DNA of 64,000 nt, from NCBI RefSeq assembly GCF_963676735.1, contig NZ_OY781464.1, forward strand, positions 3,877,001-3,941,000, read 5' to 3'. The notes below the pieces were generated by a model. That model ran no database searches, was not told the origin of the DNA, and saw only the letters and a program-made list of their open reading frames with translations. Numbering within the stretch: the stretch's first letter is position 1; each line of letters opens with the position of its first letter. The translations under genes were made by a program, and so were the position numbers. Positions 8,231 to 17,370 of this stretch are shown here, in pieces. The stretch is from an uncultured Draconibacterium sp. (GTDB taxonomy: Bacteria; Bacteroidota; Bacteroidia; Bacteroidales; Prolixibacteraceae).

Positions 8231-9154
8231 ATGAAAAACAAAGAATTAACCGCAATACTTTCGGCCCTTGGCGCCGTTTTTTTCTGGAGTTTTTCGTTTG
8301 TATGGTTTAAAATTGCTTTTATCGCCTACAAGCCCATTACAGTTGTTATTTTCCGGCTGGCCATTTCGGCAGTGCTAATCACATTTATAGCCCTGCTGCT
8401 AAAACGTTTGCAAAAACCCGCTAAAGCCGATTACAAACTCTTTTTCTTCATGTCGTTTTTCGAACCGTTTTTATATTTTCTGGGCGAGAGTTACGGCCTA
8501 AAATATGTTTCATCTACAGTAGCAGCCGTTATTGTGGCAACCATTCCGTTATTTACGCCTATTGCTGCCTGGTATTTTCATAAAGAAAAAATTAAAGTCA
8601 TGAATATTGCCGGTTTGCTTTTGTCGTTTGCAGGAGTTGGACTGGTGGTATTAAACGGCAATTTCCGTTTTGATGCATCGCCCCTGGGGGTAAGCCTCGA
8701 GTTTATGGCAGTTATTTCAGCTATTGCCTACTCTATTATTTTAAAAAACCTGGCTGCGCGTTACAATACCCTCACAATTATTGCCTACCAAAATATTATT
8801 GGAGTAATGCTTTTTTTGCCCATCTGGTTGTTAATCGATGTAAAAGATTTCATGCAAACACCATTTCATCCGCAGGCATTCAGAGCTATTATTTTGCTGG
8901 CAGTTTTCTCATCAACCTTTGCCTTTGTATTTTTTACGCAAAGTGTTCGGCAACTGGGGGTAACCCGCTCAAATACGTTTGTAAACCTAATCCCGGTTTT
9001 TGTTGCAATTTTGTCGTTTTTTATTCTGAAAGATGAATTAGGCCTACAAAAAATAATCGGAATTCTTGTGGTTGTTAGCGGGCTATTCCTTTCGCAACTA
9101 AAAAGAAGAGAAAGCAATGGACGGCGAAAAGCGATTGAGGTACACCGGAAGTAG
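8231..9154 (+). CDS. EamA/DMT family transporter
   Basis: A 307-residue inner-membrane permease of the drug/metabolite transporter superfamily, with ten predicted helices in two homologous halves (EamA domains about residues 8-140 and 155-295). The first half has the family-like FWSFSFVWFKIAF start and a PLFTPIAAWYFHKE segment. The second half has the equivalent NLIPVFVAILSFFILKDE segment. The C-terminus is basic. I chose the ATG at 8231 because the -7 promoter element lies just upstream and overlaps the alternative upstream start. The substrate cannot be told from sequence; relatives export amino acids or other small metabolites. Confidence 0.88.
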   Translation: MKNKELTAILSALGAVFFWSFSFVWFKIAFIAYKPITVVIFRLAISAVLITFIALLLKRLQKPAKADYKLFFFMSFFEPFLYFLGESYGLKYVSSTVAAVIVATIPLFTPIAAWYFHKEKIKVMNIAGLLLSFAGVGLVVLNGNFRFDASPLGVSLEFMAVISAIAYSIILKNLAARYNTLTIIAYQNIIGVMLFLPIWLLIDVKDFMQTPFHPQAFRAIILLAVFSSTFAFVFFTQSVRQLGVTRSNTFVNLIPVFVAILSFFILKDELGLQKIIGILVVVSGLFLSQLKRRESNGRRKAIEVHRK

Positions 9155-9318
9155 CTGCATTGTTATTTTCCTACCCTTTTTCCTGTTTACATTTTCGCTT
9201 AAAACATAAAAACTCCCTGATGCAAAACCTCTTCAATTGGAATAACCCGGCTCTTTGCTCAACAGGCGCAACTGAACGGATAAGGGGTAACAAAAGTTTT
9301 ATATACCTTGCGCACCAA

Positions 9319-9819
9319 ATGAATATCAATTACAAAACACCCGCAGAATTAAAATTACTTGCCGACAAAAACAGGCCTGAAACTTTAGCCTTGCTAAAAA
9401 AGCTGAAGAAGAAAAAACCTAAACGGCTCGACGATGTTGTACATGCGCTGCATTACGAAGCATTTGATTATTTTGACTGCCTTGATTGCGCCAATTGCTG
9501 CAAAACAATTGGCCCACGCCTTATTGACAAAGATCTGGATCGACTGGCCAAACACCTGAAAATGAAAGTGGCCGATTTTATTGAGCAATACATCAGAATT
9601 GACGAAGACGGCGACTTTGTTTTTAAAGAACACCCCTGCCCTTTTCTGTTACCCGACAACTATTGCATGGTTTACGAAAGCCGCCCAAAAGCCTGCCGCG
9701 AATACCCACACACCGATAGAAAACGTTTTTACCAAATCCTCGACTTATCACACAAAAATTGCGAAACCTGCCCCGTTGTTTTAGAAATTTTTGAGGCACT
9801 AAAACAAGAAAGTTTTTAA
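9319..9819 (+). CDS. YkgJ-type zinc/iron-chelating cysteine-cluster protein
   Basis: A 166-residue cytoplasmic protein with the cysteine pattern of the YkgJ family: CLDCANCC, then HPCPFL, YCMVYESRPKACREYP and CETCPVV. Eight or more Cys residues probably bind a metal or Fe-S cluster. The N-terminal 50 residues are basic and helical. I chose the ATG at 9319 because the upstream extension is non-homologous and rich in Cys, Phe and Asn. The TATACCTTG just upstream of this ATG resembles a -7 box. Function unknown for the family. A second cysteine-cluster protein (DUF3109) occurs at 46485. Confidence 0.85.
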   Translation: MNINYKTPAELKLLADKNRPETLALLKKLKKKKPKRLDDVVHALHYEAFDYFDCLDCANCCKTIGPRLIDKDLDRLAKHLKMKVADFIEQYIRIDEDGDFVFKEHPCPFLLPDNYCMVYESRPKACREYPHTDRKRFYQILDLSHKNCETCPVVLEIFEALKQESF

Positions 9820-9847
9820 CTTTATAGCATAACAGAAAAACCAACAC

Positions 9848-10171
9848 ATGGGTTACAATGGCCTCGGAATGCAGCGTTGGATTTCAACAATGAAACCAAG
9901 AAAATATTTAGGCAAACGCAGTAAACCTGATGGCGGTGGCGGAGAGCCCTCTTCCGGCCCTGGTGTCAGCAGTTATTACCATATTAAAAAACGCGAATTC
10001 ACTATCCTTAAAAGCAAAACCTATACTGAGCGCTACAAGCAAAAGTTACAAAGCGAATTGCTGGAAGAACAAAAAAGTGGCTATCGCACTATTGTTTTAA
10101 GTATTATTACCGGACTGCTTATAGTTGTCCTGCTCTTTGTTTATTTTAACTCCAAACTAAACTGGTTTTAA
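9848..10171 (+). CDS. Small tail-anchored membrane protein, unknown
   Basis: A 107-residue protein that I do not recognise. It has a basic N-terminus with a Gly-rich stretch (KPDGGGGEPSSGPG, about residues 26-39), a charged helical middle (KSKTYTERYKQKLQSELLEE) and one strong transmembrane helix near the C-terminus (about 80-100) ending in FNSKLNWF. This is a cytoplasmic domain with a C-terminal anchor. It starts 28 nt after the cysteine-cluster gene and is followed 25 nt later by a lipoprotein gene, so the three may be one unit. Internal ATG codons at 9869 and 9890 are possible starts. Confidence 0.55.
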   Translation: MGYNGLGMQRWISTMKPRKYLGKRSKPDGGGGEPSSGPGVSSYYHIKKREFTILKSKTYTERYKQKLQSELLEEQKSGYRTIVLSIITGLLIVVLLFVYFNSKLNWF

Positions 10172-10196
10172 CAGTCACACTAATTTCAATACCCAA

Positions 10197-10847
10197 ATGA
10201 AACGTTACATTTTCTTTTTAATCCTACCACTTTTTATCGCATGTAGCCCTCACAAATCGGTAAAATCTAACCATATCAGCCAGTTTGAAGCCGCGCTTGG
10301 AGAAACAGAAACAACATTCCTCGATGAAATGGTGTATGATTTTGAACGTTTTCTTGAAAAGAAATACGGTAGTAAAAACAGTACATCAAACTTAAAAACC
10401 TACTTAAAAGCACTATCTGATGGCAGCGCCGAAGATATATGGGAACCAGGCGAAGAGCTGCATACCCGCTATCTGCCCAACCGGCTTTTTGCCTCCTACG
10501 ACTCCATCTACCCCGACTCGGTTTGGATTGAAGATGGATTTGTTAACCTACTTTTTGAAGGTTCGGAAATTGAAGAATCGATTATCCCGATTGATAAAAA
10601 GGAGATTCACTCCCTTGCCAATGAATTAAGAAACGAGCCCCGACGTATTGAAAACGATCCGGGCACCTTTTACCCGGCACTCGGCACAATTGCCGCCAAC
10701 GATTCGTTGGTATCAAGCTTTTTAGACTACAAAGCAATTGCCGGAAATACCTCTTTGCATTTGCTTGCCAGCGGACTCTTACACAACTATGATAAGAGCT
10801 GCGAGTATTTTATTAAACGAATTCTTGTTATGGAACTCAACCCATAA
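10197..10847 (+). CDS. Hypothetical lipoprotein
   Basis: A 216-residue protein with a lipoprotein signal (LFIACSPHKS, Cys16). The mature part is acidic and mixed alpha/beta, with no motif that I recognise. A conserved-looking acidic segment (LFEGSEIEESIIPIDKKE) lies in the middle. It is probably anchored in an outer or inner membrane leaflet. It lies between the small membrane protein and porQ, 138 nt before the latter, which has its own promoter. Confidence 0.6.
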   Translation: MKRYIFFLILPLFIACSPHKSVKSNHISQFEAALGETETTFLDEMVYDFERFLEKKYGSKNSTSNLKTYLKALSDGSAEDIWEPGEELHTRYLPNRLFASYDSIYPDSVWIEDGFVNLLFEGSEIEESIIPIDKKEIHSLANELRNEPRRIENDPGTFYPALGTIAANDSLVSSFLDYKAIAGNTSLHLLASGLLHNYDKSCEYFIKRILVMELNP

Positions 10848-10950
10848 CCTGCTGCCCATACTGAAAATAAAATACGCACTTCGAGCAAGCGAAAGGCTTC
10901 GTGCCAAGTCAGAATTTTCTCAATCTGTTTCGCCTGTAATAATAAATAAA

Positions 10951-10958
10951 TACCTTTG
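10951..10958 (+). promoter_or_regulatory. -7 promoter element for porQ
   Basis: TACCTTTG matches TAnnTTTG exactly and lies 27 nt upstream of the porQ ATG. No clear TTTG was found at the expected upstream distance. Confidence 0.55.
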
Positions 10959-10985
10959 GCGTTTTAGAAAAAATGACAATCGCGC

Positions 10986-12014
10986 ATGAGGCGAAAAATA
11001 TACTTATTACTTTTACTTAGCCTAGTAGTTTTAACCGGGAAGGCACAAATTGGAGGAGAATATACCTATCAGTTTCTGGAGCTCACCAATTCGGCACGCA
11101 TTGCCGCTTTGGGTGGCACGCAGGTAGCCCTATCCGATTCGGGCGACCTGAACCTGCCCTACGCTAACCCGGCACTGCTTCACAAAGATATGGACAATCG
11201 GCTTTTGGTGAACTATGTAAATTACCTGGCCGATGTAAACTATGGCTATGCCTCGTACGCCAAAACTTACCGGGGCATTGGCAATTTTGCTGTTGGAATG
11301 CATTACATCAATTACGGCCAGTTCGACGAAGCTACAGAAACCGGCGAACTCACCGGCGCCACATTTAACGCGGCTGAATATGCGCTAAACCTTGTTTACT
11401 CCAACAGCTACAAACGCCTGAATTACGGAGTCAACTTAAAACCAATTCTTTCGTCGTTCGAAAGTTACCAGTCGTTTGGTATTGCTGCCGATATTGGTGC
11501 CAGTTTTAAAAGTAAAGACGGCTACACCAATGTAGCTTTAGTAGCCCGTAATCTCGGTACACAAATTACCACCTACTACGATGGCGCTGAGCGCGAACAA
11601 ATTCCGCTGAATATTCAGGCAGGAATAAGCAGGCGCCTAAAACATGCCCCGCTCATTTTTTCAGCCACCCTGCAGCACCTCAACCACTGGGACCTGTCAA
11701 CACCCGAAGAAGAACAGGATTTTACAGGCGAAACCATTCACCAGCGGCAGGAAAGTTTTGCCAAACAAATGATGCGACATGTAGTTTTAGGTGCAGAAAT
11801 TTTGCCATCCGAAAATTTCACCCTGCGGGTAGGTTACAATTATCAGCGGCGCCAGGAGTTAAAATTCAACGACAAAGCATCAACGGTTGGTTTTTCAGCC
11901 GGATTTGGCTTAAAAATAAAACGTTTTCATTTCGATTATGCCATATCGCGTTTCCATCTGGCCGGCTCGTCCAATCTGTTTTCAGTATCCATTAACCTGA
12001 ACAACAATTTCTAA
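10986..12014 (+). CDS. porQ: Type IX secretion system protein PorQ
   Basis: A 342-residue outer-membrane beta-barrel protein with a signal peptide (cleavage near TGKAQ). Hallmarks are the N-terminal YQFLELTNSARIAALGGTQV segment, which is characteristic of the PorQ/PorV group of type IX secretion proteins, and a C-terminal strand ending in SINLNNNF. PorQ helps attach or process cargo proteins at the surface. The gene is followed by cmk, so a secretion component is linked to housekeeping genes. No obvious cargo with a type IX C-terminal domain is encoded in this window. Confidence 0.88.
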   Translation: MRRKIYLLLLLSLVVLTGKAQIGGEYTYQFLELTNSARIAALGGTQVALSDSGDLNLPYANPALLHKDMDNRLLVNYVNYLADVNYGYASYAKTYRGIGNFAVGMHYINYGQFDEATETGELTGATFNAAEYALNLVYSNSYKRLNYGVNLKPILSSFESYQSFGIAADIGASFKSKDGYTNVALVARNLGTQITTYYDGAEREQIPLNIQAGISRRLKHAPLIFSATLQHLNHWDLSTPEEEQDFTGETIHQRQESFAKQMMRHVVLGAEILPSENFTLRVGYNYQRRQELKFNDKASTVGFSAGFGLKIKRFHFDYAISRFHLAGSSNLFSVSINLNNNF

Positions 12015-12076
12015 AAACGGACAATTGAATCTTATTTAAAATTTCCCCATATTTGCTTCAAATTCTGAAAAAGAAC

Positions 12077-12781
12077 ATGAACAAAAATAAAATAATCATT
12101 GCTATTGACGGTCATTCATCATGCGGCAAAAGTACCATGGCCAAAGCTCTTGCCAGGCGCCTTGGCTATGTCTATATCGATACCGGCGCCATGTACAGGG
12201 TGGTAACCCTGGTGGCACTGCGCAAAGGATGGATTGAAAATAAAATTCCCGACACAAAAAAAATTGTGGAAGCATTGAAAGACATTCACATTACTTTTAA
12301 ATGGGATGAAAAAGCGGGAAAAAACACTACTTTTCTGAATGGTGAAAACGTTGAAGATGAAATCCGCCAATTGGAAGTATCGGAGAACGTAAGCCCCATA
12401 AGTACTATTGCCGAAGTGCGTCACGAAATGGTGCACCAGCAACGCGAGAACGGTAAAGGTAAAGGCATTGTTATGGATGGCCGCGATATTGGCACCGTTG
12501 TTTTTCCCAATGCTGAACTAAAAATATTTATGACCGCCTCGCCTGAAATAAGAGCCCGCCGCCGTTTCCTTGAACTGAGCGAAAAAGGGGAACAGGTTAA
12601 CTTAGAAGAAATTCTGGCCAATGTTGAAGGACGCGACAAAATTGACTCTACACGAGCTGTTAGCCCTTTAAAACAAGCCAACGATGCCATAATTCTTGAT
12701 AATAGTGAACTTACCCGCGAACAACAACTCGATTGGGCCGTTAAGAAAGTAAAAGAAAGACTAAAAGAAAATGATTGTTGA
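12077..12781 (+). CDS. cmk: Cytidylate kinase
   Basis: Cmk phosphorylates CMP and dCMP to the diphosphates using ATP. The 234-residue sequence has the P-loop DGHSSCGKST (about residues 10-19), the RLGYVYIDTGAMYR motif, the CMP-binding VMDGRDIGTVVFP loop and the lid-like SPEIRARRRFLEL segment. The ATG at 12077 places the P-loop at the normal distance; an earlier in-frame start would add eight unrelated residues. A sequence resembling the -7 box (CATATTTG) lies just upstream. The 3' end overlaps ispH by 11 bp, which indicates translational coupling. Confidence 0.95.
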   Translation: MNKNKIIIAIDGHSSCGKSTMAKALARRLGYVYIDTGAMYRVVTLVALRKGWIENKIPDTKKIVEALKDIHITFKWDEKAGKNTTFLNGENVEDEIRQLEVSENVSPISTIAEVRHEMVHQQRENGKGKGIVMDGRDIGTVVFPNAELKIFMTASPEIRARRRFLELSEKGEQVNLEEILANVEGRDKIDSTRAVSPLKQANDAIILDNSELTREQQLDWAVKKVKERLKENDC

Positions 12782-13634
12782 AATAGATAACAGGTCGGGG
12801 TTTTGCTTTGGGGTTATTAACGCCATTAAAGCAGCAGAGGATGAGTTAAAGGAAACAAAGCGCCTGTATTGTTTGGGCGATATTGTACACAACGGCATGG
12901 AGGTTGAACGGCTCGAAAAAATGGGATTGAAATCCATCTCTAAAGAAGAGTTTTTTACTTTAAGCAACTGTAAAGTATTAATACGTGCCCATGGCGAGCC
13001 ACCCGAAACCTACGCCTATGCCCAAGCCAACAATATTGAACTAATTGATGCGACTTGTCCGGTTGTGCTTACGCTTCAGGAAAAAGTAAAAAGTTCGTAT
13101 TCGAAACACGCCCCACAAGATGGGCAGGTAGTTATTTACGGCAAAAAAGGACATGCCGAGATTGAAGGGCTCAACGGGCAAACCAGCCACAATGCCATTA
13201 TTATCGAAAGTATTGCCGATGTAGACAAAATCGATAAAAATCGCCCGGTTTCTCTCTACTCGCAAACCACCAAGCGTATTGAGGATTTTCATGAAATAGC
13301 TAAAAAAGTTAAGGAAACTACCAACCCGGGAGTTCCGGTTGAAATAAAAGACACCATTTGCCGTCAGGTATCAAACCGGGTACCTAACCTTACAAAATTT
13401 GCCGGCCGTTTTGACATGATTCTTTTTGTTGCAGGCCAAAAAAGCTCAAACGGGCAATACCTGTATACCATTTGTAAAGAAGTTAATCCCAAATCGTACC
13501 GCATTTCCCGAATCGAGGAAATTAAAAAAGAATGGTTCGGTGGCATACAATCAGTTGGAATTTGTGGGGCAACATCCACTCCTCAATGGCTTATGGACGA
13601 TGTGGCCACCTGGATTCACAGCAACTTCGAATAA
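12771..13634 (+). CDS. ispH: 4-hydroxy-3-methylbut-2-enyl diphosphate reductase (IspH)
   Basis: IspH carries out the last step of the non-mevalonate (MEP) isoprenoid pathway, reducing HMBPP to IPP and DMAPP with a [4Fe-4S] cluster. The 287-residue protein has all three cluster cysteines in context: SGFCFGV (residue 13), DATCPVV (about 97) and GICGATSTPQWL near the C-terminus. The SxN-type substrate motif SSNGQYL is present, as are the His residues in HNGMEVERL and RAHGEPPE. It overlaps the cmk gene by 11 bp, an arrangement that fits one operon. It is a single-domain enzyme without an S1-domain fusion. Confidence 0.96.
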   Translation: MIVEIDNRSGFCFGVINAIKAAEDELKETKRLYCLGDIVHNGMEVERLEKMGLKSISKEEFFTLSNCKVLIRAHGEPPETYAYAQANNIELIDATCPVVLTLQEKVKSSYSKHAPQDGQVVIYGKKGHAEIEGLNGQTSHNAIIIESIADVDKIDKNRPVSLYSQTTKRIEDFHEIAKKVKETTNPGVPVEIKDTICRQVSNRVPNLTKFAGRFDMILFVAGQKSSNGQYLYTICKEVNPKSYRISRIEEIKKEWFGGIQSVGICGATSTPQWLMDDVATWIHSNFE

Positions 13635-13688
13635 ATTTTTTCAGTACATTTCATTTTTTAGCTTACTTTTAAGAAAGCATTTTCTTTT

Positions 13689-16160
13689 ATGCCTGAACTT
13701 TTTGCACAAGTAATATTACCGCTTTCGTTACACAACAGCTATACCTATAAAGTGCCTGAAGGGCTACAGCAAGACATAGCCGCGGGGAAACGTGTTATTG
13801 TGCAATTTGGTAAAAAGAAACTTTATGCGGCATTGGTCAGCGCTCTTTCGGATAAAAAACCGGAAGACATGGAGATTAAAGAGGTGCTTGAGATACTTGA
13901 TGAGCATCCAATTATTTTTCCAACTAACTTTAAATTATGGCAATGGCTGGCCCAATACTACTGCTGCACCTTAGGCGATGTTTTTAGAGCCGCTCTGCCA
14001 ACCGGCCTTAAACTTGAAAGTAAATCGAAATTATTTTTAACCGGAATTGATGACCCCCTGGCCTTAAGCACAAAAGAAGAACTGATCATCCGGCAGTTGC
14101 AGGAAGATGTGTCTTTGTTATCGGAACTGGAACACAAGCTGGGAACCGAGTTTTCGTTCCAGGCCTTAAAGTCGCTTATAAATAAGAAAGTGGTTTATGC
14201 CGAAGAAAAAATTAGTAGCAAGTATAAACCCAAAACCGAAGCTTTTGTAAAGCTGCACCACAGCATTCAATCAGAAAAAATATTAAATGAAAAAATAGAC
14301 CTGCTCAAACGTGCAAAAAAACAGCAACAGTTACTTATGCACTTTTGCGCTGCCACGAATACCTTTTCCAACAATCAGCTTGATGAAATACCCAAAAAAG
14401 AATTAGTGGCCGGCACTTCTTTTTCGGGCAACCTGGTTAAAGAGTTAGTTAAAAAGAAAATACTTGCCGAAACACAAAAACAGGTATCTCGTCTCGAGGA
14501 AGAACCCATCGAGCAGGTAAGTATAAACCTTCTAAATAAATACCAGGCAAAAGCCTACAACCACATAAAAGAAACATTTCAGTCGCAACAGGTTACGTTA
14601 ATACACGGCATAACCGCCAGCGGAAAAACTGAAATCTACATCCACCTGATTGACGAAATTATTAAAACAGGCCGGCAGGCTTTGTACCTGGTCCCCGAAA
14701 TAGCTTTAACCACGCAAATTGTAAAACGCCTGAAAAATGTATTTGGCAATAAAGTTGGTATTTATCACTCAAAATTAAACAGCCAGGAACGGGTAGAGGT
14801 TTGGGAAAAAGTACTACGTTTTAACGAAAATCCCCAGGAAGGCTATCAGGTTATTTTAGGGGCACGCTCAGCCGTTTTTCTGCCCTTCTCAAAACTGGGA
14901 ATTGTTATTGTTGACGAAGAACATGAAAATTCGTTTAAGCAATTCGATCCGGCACCACGTTACAACGCCCGCGACATGGCTGTGGTGCTGGGCTATCAAA
15001 ACGATGCCAAAGTACTTTTGGGTTCGGCAACACCGTCGTTCGAATCGTATTACAACGCCCTAAAAGGCAAGTATGGGTTAGTAAATCTAATGAGAAGGCA
15101 CTCGGAAATGGAACTGCCTGAGATTATTATTTCCGATATAAAACGCGCCTATAAGCGAAAACAAATGCGCTCGTTTTTAACGCCCGAATTGTACGAGCTA
15201 ATGGAAGAAGCGCTTGAAAAACAAGAGCAAATCATTCTTTTTCAGAACCGCCGTGGCTACTCGCCTTATGTTGAGTGCTTTACCTGCGGACACATTCCCA
15301 AATGCCGTAATTGCGATGTTAGTTTAACTTACCACAAATACAAAAGACGCTTAAACTGCCACTATTGCGGTTTTAGTTACCAGTTACCCGAAACTTGCGA
15401 CAATTGCGGATCGCCGGAATTAAAAACGCGTGGCTATGGTACCGAAAAAATAGAAGATGAATTAAAAAGCCTTTTTCGCAATGCCCGGATTGCACGCATG
15501 GATTTAGATACAACACAATCGAAAAATGCCTTTGCCAAAATTGTTAAAAACCTGGAAGAACGAAAAACCGACATTCTGGTTGGAACACAAATGGTTACCA
15601 AAGGGCTCGATTTTGAACATGTAAGCGTAGTGGGTATTTTAAACGCCGACAACCTGATTAATTTCCCCGACTTCAGAGCACACGAACGTGCCTACCAGCT
15701 TATCTCGCAGGTGGCCGGCCGCGCAGGCCGAAAACACAAACAAGGCAAAGTGGTCATTCAAACTTCGCAACCCGACCATTTGCTTATCGAACTAATCAAA
15801 GACCAAAACTACCAGGCTACCTTGAAAGAACAATTTGAAGAACGACAGTTATTTAAATATCCCCCATTTTACCGGCTCATTAAAATTGTGGTAAAACATA
15901 AAAATGTGCAAACGGTTGATCGTGCAGCCAATCAATTGGCACATCAACTTAAAAACCACAAACAGCTGTTGGTTATGGGCCCTGAATATCCATTAATCAG
16001 CCGTATTCAGTTGTGGCACCATAAAGAAATCTGGATAAAAATAAACCGAAAGTTAAACCTCGATTTGGTGAAAGCAGAAATTGTTGTGGGTGTTAAATCG
16101 GTAAAACAGTTACCAACCAACAGCAATTGCATTTTTAATATCGATGTTGATCCGGCCTAA
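13689..16160 (+). CDS. priA: Primosomal protein N', replication restart helicase PriA
   Basis: PriA recognises abandoned forks and reloads the replisome. The 823 residues contain an N-terminal DNA-binding domain (about 1-110), a middle region, and a superfamily-2 helicase core with Walker A GITASGKTEIY (about 313-323), DEEH box (VDEEHENSFKQ), GSATPSFES and a C-terminal motif-VI region VAGRAGRKHKQG. The PriA-specific zinc module lies within the helicase: CFTCGHIPKCRNC, then CHYCGFSY and CDNCGSPE, giving eight cysteines for two zinc ions. The RGYGTEKIE motif follows. It starts 54 nt after ispH, in the same direction. Length is slightly above E. coli PriA (732), as is usual in Bacteroidota. Confidence 0.96.
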   Translation: MPELFAQVILPLSLHNSYTYKVPEGLQQDIAAGKRVIVQFGKKKLYAALVSALSDKKPEDMEIKEVLEILDEHPIIFPTNFKLWQWLAQYYCCTLGDVFRAALPTGLKLESKSKLFLTGIDDPLALSTKEELIIRQLQEDVSLLSELEHKLGTEFSFQALKSLINKKVVYAEEKISSKYKPKTEAFVKLHHSIQSEKILNEKIDLLKRAKKQQQLLMHFCAATNTFSNNQLDEIPKKELVAGTSFSGNLVKELVKKKILAETQKQVSRLEEEPIEQVSINLLNKYQAKAYNHIKETFQSQQVTLIHGITASGKTEIYIHLIDEIIKTGRQALYLVPEIALTTQIVKRLKNVFGNKVGIYHSKLNSQERVEVWEKVLRFNENPQEGYQVILGARSAVFLPFSKLGIVIVDEEHENSFKQFDPAPRYNARDMAVVLGYQNDAKVLLGSATPSFESYYNALKGKYGLVNLMRRHSEMELPEIIISDIKRAYKRKQMRSFLTPELYELMEEALEKQEQIILFQNRRGYSPYVECFTCGHIPKCRNCDVSLTYHKYKRRLNCHYCGFSYQLPETCDNCGSPELKTRGYGTEKIEDELKSLFRNARIARMDLDTTQSKNAFAKIVKNLEERKTDILVGTQMVTKGLDFEHVSVVGILNADNLINFPDFRAHERAYQLISQVAGRAGRKHKQGKVVIQTSQPDHLLIELIKDQNYQATLKEQFEERQLFKYPPFYRLIKIVVKHKNVQTVDRAANQLAHQLKNHKQLLVMGPEYPLISRIQLWHHKEIWIKINRKLNLDLVKAEIVVGVKSVKQLPTNSNCIFNIDVDPA

Positions 16161-16224
16161 CTATCGAAACACAAAAACATCATAAAATTTGCATTTTGAC
16201 ATTTTTCTACCACTGTTTTTTTTA

Positions 16225-16232
16225 TAGATTTG
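16225..16232 (+). promoter_or_regulatory. -7 promoter element for the heptose kinase gene
   Basis: TAGATTTG matches TAnnTTTG and lies in a T-rich tract 18 nt before the GTG start at 16251. The nearest TTTG upstream (16195-16198) is 26 nt away, longer than usual. Confidence 0.55.
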
Positions 16233-16250
16233 TGGCCTTAACATCGTTTT

Positions 16251-17246
16251 GTGGATAAAACAGAAGTAAATCAAATATTCGAACGATTCTCGAAAATGCG
16301 TGCCATAATCATTGGCGACGCAATGGTTGACACCTATTTGTGGGGAAAAGTAGATCGTCTGTCACCTGAAGCTCCGGTTCCGATTGTTGCCATAACTCAG
16401 CGCGAAAACCGCCTGGGAGGTGCAGCAAATGTTTCGCGTAATGTGCAGGCATTGGGAGCAACACCGGTACTTTTTTCAGTGGTGGGCGACGACGAGAACG
16501 GAAAAGAATTTCAGAAGCTTTTGGTAAAACGTAATGTTTCTGACAATGGGATTTTTATCGATTCTTCGCGAAATACTACAGTAAAAAACCGAATTATAAG
16601 CGCCGGGAAACAAATTGTTCGGGTTGACGAAGAATCAACAGACTATATCTCAGAAGAGATGGAATTGAAGCTGATTGAGTCCATTACTGAAGAAATCAAT
16701 TCGAATCCGGTTGATGTAATTATTTTTGTGGATTACGACAAGGGAGTAGTTACTCCAAACCTCTTTAAAACTATCAACGACCTTGCGCAAACCAAAGGAA
16801 TTCCAACTGCTGTGGATCCTAAAAGACGCAATTTCAGGCATTACAAAAATGTTTCGCTGTTTAAACCCAATTTCAAAGAGTTTGTGGATGGTACCGGTTT
16901 GCCTTTGGTAAAAGGTGATTTGGAAAGCCTCAAAAAAGCAGCTGAAGAATTTAAAAATCAACAAGAATTAAAGTTGATTTTTATAACACTCTCCGAGTTG
17001 GGAGTATTTATTAGCAACGGAGTAAAAGAACAATATTACCCGGTTGCGATCAGAGATATTGCCGATGTTTCGGGTGCCGGCGATACCGTTATCAGTGTTG
17101 CCAGTTTAGCCATGGCGGCCGGATTGCCACCAAAAATAATGGCATTAATGTCGAACCTGGCAGGCGGATTGGTTTGCGAGAAGCTTGGAGTTGTGCCGGT
17201 TGACCAAACCAAGCTAAAGAAAGAGATGAAATCTCAAAAAATTTAA
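16251..17246 (+). CDS. rfaE1: D-glycero-beta-D-manno-heptose-7-phosphate kinase (PfkB family)
   Basis: A 331-residue PfkB-family sugar kinase that matches the kinase half of HldE. It probably phosphorylates D-glycero-D-manno-heptose 7-phosphate at C1 for ADP-heptose and LPS core synthesis. Seen motifs are GDAMVDTYLWGKVDRLSPEAP, with the heptose-kinase signature, the PfkB-1 pattern GGAANVSRNVQALGA, PVDVIIFVDYDKGV and the catalytic DVSGAGDTVIS near residue 277. The adenylyltransferase half is absent, so a separate HldC-type protein would be needed. Translation starts at GTG (16251), just after a -7 promoter element. The gene is isolated between priA and parA. Confidence 0.85.
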   Translation: MDKTEVNQIFERFSKMRAIIIGDAMVDTYLWGKVDRLSPEAPVPIVAITQRENRLGGAANVSRNVQALGATPVLFSVVGDDENGKEFQKLLVKRNVSDNGIFIDSSRNTTVKNRIISAGKQIVRVDEESTDYISEEMELKLIESITEEINSNPVDVIIFVDYDKGVVTPNLFKTINDLAQTKGIPTAVDPKRRNFRHYKNVSLFKPNFKEFVDGTGLPLVKGDLESLKKAAEEFKNQQELKLIFITLSELGVFISNGVKEQYYPVAIRDIADVSGAGDTVISVASLAMAAGLPPKIMALMSNLAGGLVCEKLGVVPVDQTKLKKEMKSQKI

Positions 17247-17311
17247 ACGCTTTAGTATTCAAACCCAAGCCCTTACTAAATAACCCCACCTCCTCCACTA
17301 AAAAATATCTC

Positions 17312-17339
17312 TTTGGTTTAGGGTAAATTATTAACTTTG
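17312..17339 (+). promoter_or_regulatory. Promoter of parA-parB
   Basis: TTTG (17312-17315), 16-nt spacer, TAACTTTG (17332-17339). Both elements match the Bacteroidota consensus and lie 31 nt upstream of the parA ATG. Confidence 0.7.
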
Positions 17340-17370
17340 AAACCGCTCATAAATGATAAAGACGCTATAA

